The translations under genes and the position numbers were made by a program. Under the pieces are notes generated by a model. That model saw only the letters and a program-made list of their open reading frames with translations. It was not told the origin of the DNA and made no database searches. From assembly GCA_020353515.1 (NCBI GenBank), contig CP070695.1, positions 1,634,200-1,698,199 of the forward strand: DNA of 64,000 nt, given 5' to 3'. Positions 17,320 through 27,034 of the stretch are shown here, in pieces. Within the stretch, counting starts at the first letter, position 1. Every line of letters begins with the position of its first letter. The DNA comes from Candidatus Heimdallarchaeota archaeon (lineage in GTDB: Archaea > Asgardarchaeota > Heimdallarchaeia > Hodarchaeales > Hodarchaeaceae).

Positions 17320-20300
17320 GATTGAGACCTCCTTCGCTTCTTAACATGCTGTCTTCGTTTTCTGACATTTGAGATAAAGGCGAATGTAATAAATATACTT
17401 AGAAAAACAGAAATGGCTAATTCAAGAGTTGGAGTTTTATTTCCAGTATTGACGTTTTCTTGTCCTAGTTCAGATACTACTGCATCTTTAAGATCAGATG
17501 CCGCAGCTTCTCCATTTTGTGTTGACAAAATCCTGTTTGATGGATCAGCAACAGCAATCGTATTGTCTCTCAATATTGTTACAAATGCAACCTTCATTGT
17601 GGAATCTACCTTCCAATCTATGACATTCATTATTTCATTGGGGAGCGAGTGTGATTCAACAATAGTTCCTTCAGAAGTGAAAATTACTAATGAGTTATGG
17701 ACGATTATGACGATTTCACTTTCAGGAGTATCATCGATATTAGCAAAATGATGATCTATTGAGTCATTATAGAAGTTATAGAGTTCATTTACGATGGTCA
17801 TTGAGCTACCATCATCTCTTAATACACGTGAACCGTTATTACGTGTGATTATCATTATATCAGTTACGGAACCTTGATCAGCGACATCTAGGGAAACAAT
17901 CTCATCCTGATCAGTAATATCATGAGAGAGCTCTGAGATATCTCCATTCGATAGCCAAGTATATCGCAGCAATTGACCCGCATCAGAAAGAAGAACTACT
18001 GTTGCTAATTTTGTTACAATATCACTACTTGGGATAGATTTTACAGTTATCCACCTAGTTCCCAAGGTTGGCGCAGGGAAAACGCCTCCAAGCACACTAG
18101 TTGAAGGGAGTTCTATTAAGCTTGCAGTCCCAAGATAATCCAAAGCAATGATGTGGGTCTTCTTACCAATATTATCTGCATCAAGACGTTCCGTTTTTAA
18201 ATATGTGAAATAAGAAGGACTTGTATAAGTCCAAAGGAAATCTTTGGTAATTGGATCTAAAAGGGATAATGTTCCACTATTCCCCGAGATTGTTTGTAAT
18301 AATAAGACATCAGAATCTCCATCAAGAGACAACGAAGCTTCAATGAATCCACTTGTGGTGATTTGTGCCCAGATTTGAGTTGTTGTTCTTTCAAGTATAT
18401 AGAGGTCGCTGGTATCAGTTTTAAAGGCTAGTCCGAATTTAAATGGTTCAATTTCAAGTCCAACAGCACTGATACTTGAGAATGGTGATACTTGAACTCT
18501 CCATATCTCTCCACGTTCAAAACTTCTCAAGATAAGAGTTCCATTCGTGAAAGCTGTCAATAGTCTTTCAGTGCCATCATTTGTTACTATGACAGGAAAT
18601 ACAAAATATTCTCCTGAAGCTAGATTTGAATAGAGAACTTTCATGTTTGTATCCACAATATAAGTTTGGGGTGTAATGATATTAGACGCTTTTGACATCA
18701 TTCCAGCTACTTTGAAAATTGGGCTAGTTCCATTGTTACATGTTGTAGCAATTAATGTCTGTTCATTCTCTCTGTTTGCTATATCTGCTGCTACTGATTG
18801 AGTGTCGAGATCTGTCCAGAGTACGTCAGCTCCACTCAAAGATAATGCAAATAATCCTGAATCAGCAGTAAACGCGAGTATTACCTCTTCCCCCCCAAAT
18901 GAATCGATTTCAAATTTAGTTAGGGTATCTGTAAAGTATCTATGCCATACTGTTGTTTCTGTAGCCACATCGATAACAAAAACAGCACTTGAATATCCAT
19001 AAGAAGGAAAAAGATCAGTTGAAGAGGTGAAGGTCGGTATTGATAAAATTATGTCTCCAATCGTATCTTCATTCACATCTCGAGCATAGATTGAAAAACG
19101 ACTTAGATCTAATCCTACAGGTATAGGCATGGTAACATTCAGAATTAAATCCAAGGTAGAAAGATCATATACTTCTAAATAGCTTTTATCCGTATTTATA
19201 TTATCAAAATTGGCAATAGCTAGATCTAGGTTGAAATCACCATCGAAATCACCGATAACAGATCGTGATCTTGTATCGAGTTGTGATAAATGAGTTAGAT
19301 TAAAAGACTGTAAAAAAGATCCATTATTGTTGATTATATTGATTTGTTTATAGATAGATAAATTCCCTGAACAAACAGAAATTTTAGTTGTACTTCCAAG
19401 AGTTGCCGTAGCAATATCGAAATACCCCTCATTTTGAGTGTTATTATCTGGAGTAACGTTTTCCCATATTATATCTCCAGAAACAGGCTCAATGGCACGA
19501 ATGTCAGTTGTAGTTGCCACGATGAGGTCAGGCAATAAATCTCCATCTACATCTGTGAAAAGATGACCACTTATTGTATCAACAAAGGCTACATCTATCC
19601 AATAGCGTTCACTACCACCTAAGTTCAGTCCACAAATCCCTGTAGTTGTGACTCCGACAATAACTGGGTTACCTAAAGAGTTATTAAAGAAATATATCTT
19701 TTCAACTCCACTAGGAGCTGTATAATTCCAAAGAGATCTGTCATCCTCAATATCCCATGCAGAAATACCATCTCCATCTGAGACAACAAGGTCTAATTCC
19801 CCTCCATTAATATTTACTAGCAGAACATCAGTAGTAGATGATATATCTGGAACATTGCTTACATAATATTCCTCGGTGACAGCATAGAGATCATTTATTG
19901 GTTGTTCAAGGTTTGTGACCTCAAAACTAAAAACATCTCCTCCTCGTACAGAGAAAATTAGTTCTGGCCACCCATTACCATTTCCATCAAATATTGAAAC
20001 TGCTCCAACTTCACGAGATTTTGCAGTATCAGAAACAAAGAATTCCGCAAAAGTGCTATTTATGAGTTCTGGGTGTAGTGAAACATATGAGGGTGGTTGA
20101 TATTGCCACTTTTGAGTATATGAATTATCATTTGTAACTTCAAGTAGAGAAACCCGATAATCATGACCAAGGAATAATTCGTTACGCATGTCATTATCTG
20201 AATCCCCTACTGCAATTGCTGTTACATCCATTATATCAGTGAATTTAAACCAATGACCTCTTTCAATCTGGCCTACCCATAACTGTGTCACGAAATTATG

Positions 20301-23300
20301 GTCTATTCCTTCATGGTTGTAAATATTCCCTGAATATTTGTCATCACCGATAGGTATTAAGAACCTCGAGACGAATTGATAAATAATACCTCCTGTACCA
20401 TCATCTGTGACACGAGGTCTATAATTCTGACGATTTATTACCACAGTGTCATTTTCTGTTGTAAATCCTAAAGGTGTTTGTATGAGATAAGGATCATCGC
20501 TGCTCAGAACATAAGAATCTGACCATGTAGTTCCGAAATCACTGGAAAAGATTGAGACAATTTCTGTTTTTCCCCCAGTTATTCGTTCATACAACACTGC
20601 AATTCTGTTTGAGTAACCAACCATTGTCGCTGCACTCGGGAATCTAGCATTACCAACACCACTTGTTATCGGAAAAACGCCTTGATTATGGTAGGTGCTA
20701 TTTAATACTGTGAAATACAACTGTTGAGCTGCATAGAAGGTATTTTTCGAGTAACCTGCGAAAACAATCCCAAGACGATCGTTAATATCTATTAGATCTA
20801 CAGAATGGATGAAGTATTCCCCTAATCCAAGATTCGCTGAATTATCTGATAATACATTGTTGAAGATCACTTTTAATGTTAAATCTCCTTGTAGAATTGA
20901 AGTATTGGTTTGTGTATAGCAATAGAAAATGTAGTCATGTGTTCCATTGTTTATCTGTAATGTCCCTAAACCTCGTATTTGTGTATCAGGATCAGCTGGA
21001 GATGTTATTCTATCAATTAAGCGAATATCCGAGATTGGATTTCCATTTCGGTCAAAATTACGAGATAGGACACACTTATCGTAATCAGTTGCATTTTTGT
21101 ATGCAATCACCCATGAAACAAGAATATTTCCATTTTGCAGTTGAATGATCGTTGGTTCGTATTCTACTCCATCTACAAATCCATCACTATTATCATAATT
21201 CCTCACCTTAGGAGTACCATTAGTAGTAAGATCATTACTAACCCAATCCGCAGGTGCATCTGTATCTACGGGTATAACTGCCGTTTGAATAACGTTTGAT
21301 TGGTTTTTTCGTTCAAGAATTGAAATTATGGGGGTGAGTTGGGGTGTCGAATCGATTTCAACAGCGTTATAATACAATGAAAGGGTGTCACTCCCATCTG
21401 GAACAGTAAATTTCAAGCTAGTATTCTCATAATCGGGGGCAAATCCATATCGATCAGTAAAGACTGATGAATTTTGTGCAATAACGAAGTACTCTCGTGA
21501 AGGAATAACACCAGTACCAAATGATATGTCAAGTGTGCTATTAATCTGTAAATACCAGTTTGTTAAGTTAACATCGAAAATATTGGGATTATAGAGTTCC
21601 ACCCAATGATAGCTATAATTTGCTGGGTTATCATCAATGTCTTCGTAAAATACCTCGGTGATCAATAATCCTTGGGGAGGGGTGAAAAGCTGTTGGGATT
21701 TCGCAGATCCCACATCAGATGCATTAAGAGTAACAGAGTAATAAAGGCGTCCATCCCCATTTGTGGTATTCACTAGTTGCTCATTACCAGAAAATGGGTC
21801 ATGAAATTCTTCTTCAATTCCATAAACGACAAAGAAGTCACCATTATCAATTTGCACTACATCGTGGGCGTGTGGAGCTAGCCCTACAGGAGATTGGTAT
21901 GTGTCAAAAGTTGGTAACAATCCATGGGGATTTCCATAATTAGGATCAGAGGATATGATTTCAATACGGGTGAAACTCAAACTAGTTGATTCTTGTGCTT
22001 CCCAAATATCAACTCCATGACCATGTCCAATAATCAACTCTAAATTTCCATCAAAGTCACTATCACTCGTACCAAGAGTATTAACATGTGTACTAATTGA
22101 TGGAAAGTCGTATATATGATGAACATTGCCAAAATCTGATTGGAGAGCTAAGAGAAAACCTGTGTTTGTTTTAACAAACGTCTTCTCTTTCTCCCATTCA
22201 CAGACATATTGACGAACATGGTAATCCGCAATGTCATTCCAGACACCATTCAAATCCATCATAATTTCTGCATAATCCTCAACTCCTCCCGAATTACTAG
22301 GTTGTCCTCCACCCCAGTTGGTATATGGCCCATAAGGCTCACCGGTAATCCATACCCAGTTCCCTGGACTTGGTTCATATAAACCAATATGTGCTCTCCA
22401 TCCTGCCAAGCTTTGAACAAAATCATTCTCTTCCTGACTAGTTATGGTCACTAAATGGCCTCCTAAGCTTTCACAGGCAGCTTTAGCTTCACCCCAAGTC
22501 TTCGATTCCGTGAATAATTTGTATTCATTGCCCTTGAAGAAAACTCCACCATGAGTAATAAGAGTGTTACTTCGATTACTCCCACCTATCCATAATTCGG
22601 TTGTGTTATCTTGATTGATATCTGCGAAAAGCATTGTTTGAATATCAAGAGTAGGATGGAAGATCGGATTTCCTGGTTGATCAAAAAAACCTGTTCCACT
22701 AATAGATTGAAAACTTTCCAACCAACCGATTTCAGGATCCCATCGTAGTAAGAATAATTGTCTGCCAGCACCAAGTGCAATCATGCTTCCACGCCCATCG
22801 AAATCGGGGGTGATAGCTAAAGCTGAAAATTGAGTTATATCATAATCAATTACCATATTTCTATAATCAATCTCAAAAATTAGTTTGAATTCATCGTTAA
22901 AACCTGTTGCTTCAAAAATATATACTAGAAGGCCTGCTGTGATAATAAATTCTTCATTTCCATTGCCATTATAATCAAAACCTGCAGTGAGAAGATTACC
23001 ATGGTCAAAGATTGTTCTTCGAAATGTACCAGATACTCCAACAAGCTCCTGAAATGCATAGGGAGAGTAATTAGTAATTTCGGTGTGATTTAGGTCGTGA
23101 GTCTTGAAAGCACGTTTATATGTGTTCTCAATTAAATGTTCGAAGACATATACATTATTATCATAATCACACACAATTATTTCAGCATCTGTATCACCGT
23201 CCAGGTTACTACTTGTAGTTAATGTTATTGTCCAGTCTTTGATCTCCTTCAAGTTAGACCAGGATTTCACCATTGCATAACCGTAATTAATAGCATTTGG

Positions 23301-26300
23301 AGGGGATTGCTTTAAATTTAATTCTAATTTCATCACCTCTGGATTTGTCCCAATAACATACGAATTTTGTTGATCTGTTTCCGCATGTAGTTCTCTCAAG
23401 TTCTCTTTGGTTGGAAACCCATTCCAGACCCAGATAGATTCTGCGGAACTCTCGTTGGAATTTGAAGGGACAATGACTCCTGCAGTATAATTGTTAAATC
23501 GTAAAGATCCATCAGTAGTTGGATTTTTCATTACATAGGCATTTCTAGCCCATATAGGATCTATTGGAGTGCCATGATTCTCAAAAAAGTCCATACCATA
23601 GCGAAAAGTTCCAGAACCTCTCCCATACGAGTAAGCAATGTCGTAATCACCATCATGATCGTAGTCCCATGCGTTAGGCGAGAAAATGGGATTTGAAATA
23701 GCTCTTTCATTCAGCTCTCGAAAGTATTCAAAATCGAACTTAAACTGAGGACTTGTTGTGGTTCCAATATTCCATAAGAGAGCTAAACGACCGTTAGAGA
23801 GAATAATATCCTGTAACCTATCGTTATCAACATCTACTATGGCAGCAGAAGGATAAGTGGTGGATTCGGCAAGATAGCTATACAAATGACCATCTACATC
23901 GCTAAGAGTGGTTGGATTCTGATATTTGTTTGTTATCCAATTAAAGATTACAGGTAATAATCTTGAATCATATGAACTTGGTTTTTTATAAGTTGAATAC
24001 CAAGGAAAGATAATAAGCTCATCTTTACTATCACCCTGATAAAGATCACCAAAAGCAAATGTATCAATACCAAAAGAGAAAGGTATTACATCTTCCAGAA
24101 CATAAGGGGTGTATGCTGTACCATCCAGAGCTCCTGTTTCTGAATTGATTATATGGGGAGGACCTCCATCATAAGTAATAATGAGCTCGGATCCAGGCCC
24201 TCCAGAGCAATCAGATCGGCTTATATGGTGTAAGCCTAGACCTGTATACAAACCACCAGTGAATTCTTTTGTTTCTCCCTGGATATACCTCCAGGATGGA
24301 ATCAGGGGTTTTTTAGGCGTTCCCTGAATACTCCAAATAGTTTCACCAAGATTGAAATAAGCATCAGTGTAAGAATCCCAGTTTTGAAAGAAACCCGGTG
24401 ATACAATCCCATAAGCAATTGCAGGAATCTCGATCAAAACAGCCTTTCGTGTTCGATATTTCCTATAATAGGTGATGTTAAATATCCCCCTCTGAAAAAC
24501 AAGCAATCTTCCATCAGATCCACCAAACACTATCTTATTGACAGTTTCAGCTTCATCATAAGAGAATGATAGTGGGTCTATTGTTACAGAGGCTGCAATT
24601 GTTAGAGGTCGGGCAACATAAGGAAATACTATTGCATCGACTCTTCTTTCCTTTGTTTCACCTGTTGTAACTAATGTAAGACGAATATACTGTGCAGACA
24701 TTATCTTTTTCTTTGCAAAAAGCTGATCAACATCAATAGCTAATCCTTTTCCAGCACTCATCGCAAGAATATCTTCGTTATCCACCTGATGCCAATTAAC
24801 AAGGTTATTCCCAACAGATATATTCCATTCCTCGGGTTGTACAACAATTTCAGAATCATCAAAGATGATATATAAATCTGGATCAGGATTGCCGTTGGAC
24901 GCTAATTCCTCCCCTACTCCTAAGTTCCAGGTTCCAGTGGCATTCCTGTGGGTATTATTTACGCTAAAGACGGAAAATTTATTTTCTCCTGCCTCCCATT
25001 CACACACATAAGCGAAATTTGTGTTGTAAATATCATTCCATTTACCATCTTGATAACGCATATGGCCATAATTTTCATATCCACCCAAATTATTAGGCTC
25101 GTATGTATTCCAATTTGTATAGTCGACACCAACAACACAGGATTCCCCTGTAATCCATTGATTCCAATTCCCTTCTTGTTGTGCATCTGAAAAACCAAGC
25201 CAAACATATCTTGGTCCTGCTAAGCTATGGATAAATGCGTTCTCTCCAGCACTAGTTATAGTAACCAAATGTCCACCACGGGCTTCGCAATCTACTTTTG
25301 CATCCTCCCAATTTTTCGCCTCAGTGATCAACAGGTATTCATGCTCATCATATACAACTCCTCCATGATTACTGAGGGGTGCACCTGTAACAGCAGAATT
25401 ACTAAAAATATCTAGAGCGTTTTGTGTTTTCCCATCCCAAGGCTCTGGATATCTACTCCCATTGATATGCTGAGTATAGACTTGCCAATTCATACCTGCT
25501 TCACGAACCATCCAATCCGCAAAATTATCAAATGGATATGCCCCCTGTGTCTGCCAATCCTCAAAATCTTGGATTAACTGTTCCAAATAAAAATCTCGTT
25601 CCGCAGAATAACGTAAAGCCCATGCTCCTTGGCCATAAGCGAGAACAACGGCATCAGTGGGATGTTGAACCACAGCATCCGAAAGATCCACCTTATCCAA
25701 TTCTCCAATTGCTATTTGGCCTATTGGGTTCCATATTGGTTGATATAATCCACTATTATTCCATATAAGTCGATAATTATTATCGTTAGGGAAAGGAAAT
25801 TCGATACCATGAGGAGCCATCACCACACCATCATTTTCAAAAATGTAAATAGACCCAGAAAGGGTTCCTACGATAATATCTGGTAATCCGTTATTATTAA
25901 AGTCCCCTACACCAAGAGATTGGATTTTTTCATCTACTTCTGTTGAATTCCATCGTTCAGTGAGTTCTATCCAATGTTCTACGTCAAATGGATAACCTGA
26001 GTGATCTGTATATTCAAAGATATGGATTCTCTTATCCCAGGCACCTACAATGAGATCCTGAATCCCATCAAGATCTAAGTCATAAAATTCAACCGATGTG
26101 GCTTGAAAATAATTTTCTGATTTCCAGACAAAATCAAACCGATTTTCGAGATTGGCTATCGGATCATATATATGTGCTTGTTCAAATAGATAAACGCGCC
26201 CATCCGCGCACGCAGCTGCAATCTCTATCAGATTATTGTTATCAGAATCACCAAACGCTACATCATAAATATCACGAGTAATAATTCCTGATCCTGCCTC

Positions 26301-26804
26301 CCACACTTTGATGTATTGCCTCTCATCACTATTCCAACGATAAATATGCAATTCAGTATCAAGAAGATACCCTCCTCCAACCACTAGAAATTCCCCATCG
26401 TCTGAAACTTTCGCTACATGTACAGCAGCTCTTGATAACCAAGGTGTCCACACTTGTTGGTAACTATTTTCATTGTCTCGAAGTTTTCCTAAAACATCAT
26501 ACTCAGGAGAGGGGATTACTTCCTCTTGAGGATTTATCCCAAGATCCTCAAACACTTTCTGAAATGGGTTATCATTAGGGGTAGAAGGAGAAACTTCCCT
26601 TTCTAATACTGGAATATTTTGATGATTTTCACTTTGGTCAGAGATGTTTCCTGTAAAAATTTGGTTAATTTGAAGACTCGTACATATAAATATCGTTATT
26701 AGCAATGTAGGTAAAGTTTTTCTTCCGATTTTAACTAATTGGCTGTTCATAGCGATTTTCAACTCATAGGGTTTAATTTTAGTAGTGTAGAATAAACAAT
26801 TCAT
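17316..26804 (-). CDS. Giant FG-GAP protein with two C-type lectin domains and a lamin-tail domain (B2)
   Basis: The product has 3,162 residues. A signal or anchor lies near residues 28-50. The body is made of many FG-GAP/VCBS-like strands (D.D.DG..D.I.G) forming several predicted propellers. Inserted in them are a C-type lectin domain (about 475-608) with EPN and WND motifs, a second one (about 1418-1538) with QPS and WND, and a lamin-tail domain (about 1711-1845). Both lectin domains keep the outer Cys pair (VDC/KAAC and YVCEW) but lack the Cys expected after WND. A C-terminal TM (about 3125-3145) is followed by a very basic tail. It is a paralogue of B1 (29809-39288), which lacks these inserts. 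Predicted role: Ca2+-dependent glycan or protein binding at the cell surface. First gene of operon 2. No Shine-Dalgarno site is seen at the ATG; an in-frame ATG at 26750 is an alternative start. Confidence 0.88.
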   Translation of the reverse strand: MNCLFYTTKIKPYELKIAMNSQLVKIGRKTLPTLLITIFICTSLQINQIFTGNISDQSENHQNIPVLEREVSPSTPNDNPFQKVFEDLGINPQEEVIPSPEYDVLGKLRDNENSYQQVWTPWLSRAAVHVAKVSDDGEFLVVGGGYLLDTELHIYRWNSDERQYIKVWEAGSGIITRDIYDVAFGDSDNNNLIEIAAACADGRVYLFEQAHIYDPIANLENRFDFVWKSENYFQATSVEFYDLDLDGIQDLIVGAWDKRIHIFEYTDHSGYPFDVEHWIELTERWNSTEVDEKIQSLGVGDFNNNGLPDIIVGTLSGSIYIFENDGVVMAPHGIEFPFPNDNNYRLIWNNSGLYQPIWNPIGQIAIGELDKVDLSDAVVQHPTDAVVLAYGQGAWALRYSAERDFYLEQLIQDFEDWQTQGAYPFDNFADWMVREAGMNWQVYTQHINGSRYPEPWDGKTQNALDIFSNSAVTGAPLSNHGGVVYDEHEYLLITEAKNWEDAKVDCEARGGHLVTITSAGENAFIHSLAGPRYVWLGFSDAQQEGNWNQWITGESCVVGVDYTNWNTYEPNNLGGYENYGHMRYQDGKWNDIYNTNFAYVCEWEAGENKFSVFSVNNTHRNATGTWNLGVGEELASNGNPDPDLYIIFDDSEIVVQPEEWNISVGNNLVNWHQVDNEDILAMSAGKGLAIDVDQLFAKKKIMSAQYIRLTLVTTGETKERRVDAIVFPYVARPLTIAASVTIDPLSFSYDEAETVNKIVFGGSDGRLLVFQRGIFNITYYRKYRTRKAVLIEIPAIAYGIVSPGFFQNWDSYTDAYFNLGETIWSIQGTPKKPLIPSWRYIQGETKEFTGGLYTGLGLHHISRSDCSGGPGSELIITYDGGPPHIINSETGALDGTAYTPYVLEDVIPFSFGIDTFAFGDLYQGDSKDELIIFPWYSTYKKPSSYDSRLLPVIFNWITNKYQNPTTLSDVDGHLYSYLAESTTYPSAAIVDVDNDRLQDIILSNGRLALLWNIGTTTSPQFKFDFEYFRELNERAISNPIFSPNAWDYDHDGDYDIAYSYGRGSGTFRYGMDFFENHGTPIDPIWARNAYVMKNPTTDGSLRFNNYTAGVIVPSNSNESSAESIWVWNGFPTKENLRELHAETDQQNSYVIGTNPEVMKLELNLKQSPPNAINYGYAMVKSWSNLKEIKDWTITLTTSSNLDGDTDAEIIVCDYDNNVYVFEHLIENTYKRAFKTHDLNHTEITNYSPYAFQELVGVSGTFRRTIFDHGNLLTAGFDYNGNGNEEFIITAGLLVYIFEATGFNDEFKLIFEIDYRNMVIDYDITQFSALAITPDFDGRGSMIALGAGRQLFLLRWDPEIGWLESFQSISGTGFFDQPGNPIFHPTLDIQTMLFADINQDNTTELWIGGSNRSNTLITHGGVFFKGNEYKLFTESKTWGEAKAACESLGGHLVTITSQEENDFVQSLAGWRAHIGLYEPSPGNWVWITGEPYGPYTNWGGGQPSNSGGVEDYAEIMMDLNGVWNDIADYHVRQYVCEWEKEKTFVKTNTGFLLALQSDFGNVHHIYDFPSISTHVNTLGTSDSDFDGNLELIIGHGHGVDIWEAQESTSLSFTRIEIISSDPNYGNPHGLLPTFDTYQSPVGLAPHAHDVVQIDNGDFFVVYGIEEEFHDPFSGNEQLVNTTNGDGRLYYSVTLNASDVGSAKSQQLFTPPQGLLITEVFYEDIDDNPANYSYHWVELYNPNIFDVNLTNWYLQINSTLDISFGTGVIPSREYFVIAQNSSVFTDRYGFAPDYENTSLKFTVPDGSDTLSLYYNAVEIDSTPQLTPIISILERKNQSNVIQTAVIPVDTDAPADWVSNDLTTNGTPKVRNYDNSDGFVDGVEYEPTIIQLQNGNILVSWVIAYKNATDYDKCVLSRNFDRNGNPISDIRLIDRITSPADPDTQIRGLGTLQINNGTHDYIFYCYTQTNTSILQGDLTLKVIFNNVLSDNSANLGLGEYFIHSVDLIDINDRLGIVFAGYSKNTFYAAQQLYFTVLNSTYHNQGVFPITSGVGNARFPSAATMVGYSNRIAVLYERITGGKTEIVSIFSSDFGTTWSDSYVLSSDDPYLIQTPLGFTTENDTVVINRQNYRPRVTDDGTGGIIYQFVSRFLIPIGDDKYSGNIYNHEGIDHNFVTQLWVGQIERGHWFKFTDIMDVTAIAVGDSDNDMRNELFLGHDYRVSLLEVTNDNSYTQKWQYQPPSYVSLHPELINSTFAEFFVSDTAKSREVGAVSIFDGNGNGWPELIFSVRGGDVFSFEVTNLEQPINDLYAVTEEYYVSNVPDISSTTDVLLVNINGGELDLVVSDGDGISAWDIEDDRSLWNYTAPSGVEKIYFFNNSLGNPVIVGVTTTGICGLNLGGSERYWIDVAFVDTISGHLFTDVDGDLLPDLIVATTTDIRAIEPVSGDIIWENVTPDNNTQNEGYFDIATATLGSTTKISVCSGNLSIYKQINIINNNGSFLQSFNLTHLSQLDTRSRSVIGDFDGDFNLDLAIANFDNINTDKSYLEVYDLSTLDLILNVTMPIPVGLDLSRFSIYARDVNEDTIGDIILSIPTFTSSTDLFPSYGYSSAVFVIDVATETTVWHRYFTDTLTKFEIDSFGGEEVILAFTADSGLFALSLSGADVLWTDLDTQSVAADIANRENEQTLIATTCNNGTSPIFKVAGMMSKASNIITPQTYIVDTNMKVLYSNLASGEYFVFPVIVTNDGTERLLTAFTNGTLILRSFERGEIWRVQVSPFSSISAVGLEIEPFKFGLAFKTDTSDLYILERTTTQIWAQITTSGFIEASLSLDGDSDVLLLQTISGNSGTLSLLDPITKDFLWTYTSPSYFTYLKTERLDADNIGKKTHIIALDYLGTASLIELPSTSVLGGVFPAPTLGTRWITVKSIPSSDIVTKLATVVLLSDAGQLLRYTWLSNGDISELSHDITDQDEIVSLDVADQGSVTDIMIITRNNGSRVLRDDGSSMTIVNELYNFYNDSIDHHFANIDDTPESEIVIIVHNSLVIFTSEGTIVESHSLPNEIMNVIDWKVDSTMKVAFVTILRDNTIAVADPSNRILSTQNGEAAASDLKDAVVSELGQENVNTGNKTPTLELAISVFLSIFITFAFISNVRKRRQHVKKRRRSQS

Positions 26805-27034
26805 TTTTAATTAAGTTAACAGAAGTAAATTTGTCTAATCTTAGCTATTCACAAAATAAGAATATCGTCCTCTTCGAATTTAATTAATGTTTGCTTATTT
26901 CGATTAGGAAAAGTAATATGATATCTATAATTTTCTCACTGGAAAAATCTCCTCGTAATTAATGTAGAGGTTTTGAATATATGAAGAAAAGAAAAAAAAT
27001 ATGTCCCAGGTAGTTATTCCCTGGGTTTTTTCGA
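26805..27034. promoter_or_regulatory. Spacer between operon 1 and operon 2
   Basis: A 230-base AT-rich spacer separates the PPC-repeat gene from the lectin-bearing FG-GAP gene; both are on the minus strand. It begins with the hairpin/T-run terminator and must hold the promoter of operon 2. Several A/T-rich stretches could be TATA boxes (for example near 26905-26925), and none stands out. This is the only gap over 20 bases in 40 kb of the gene cluster, so it marks the operon boundary. Confidence 0.45.
26985..27025 (-). terminator. Hairpin plus T-run terminator of operon 1
   Basis: Ten bases after the stop of the PPC-repeat gene, CCCAGG and CCTGGG pair across a nine-base loop (27005-27025). 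On the minus strand this is followed by ACATATTTTTTTTCTTTTC. The T-run alone would suit archaeal termination. The plus strand also carries a short T-run after the hairpin (27026-27031), so it may work both ways. Confidence 0.65.
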
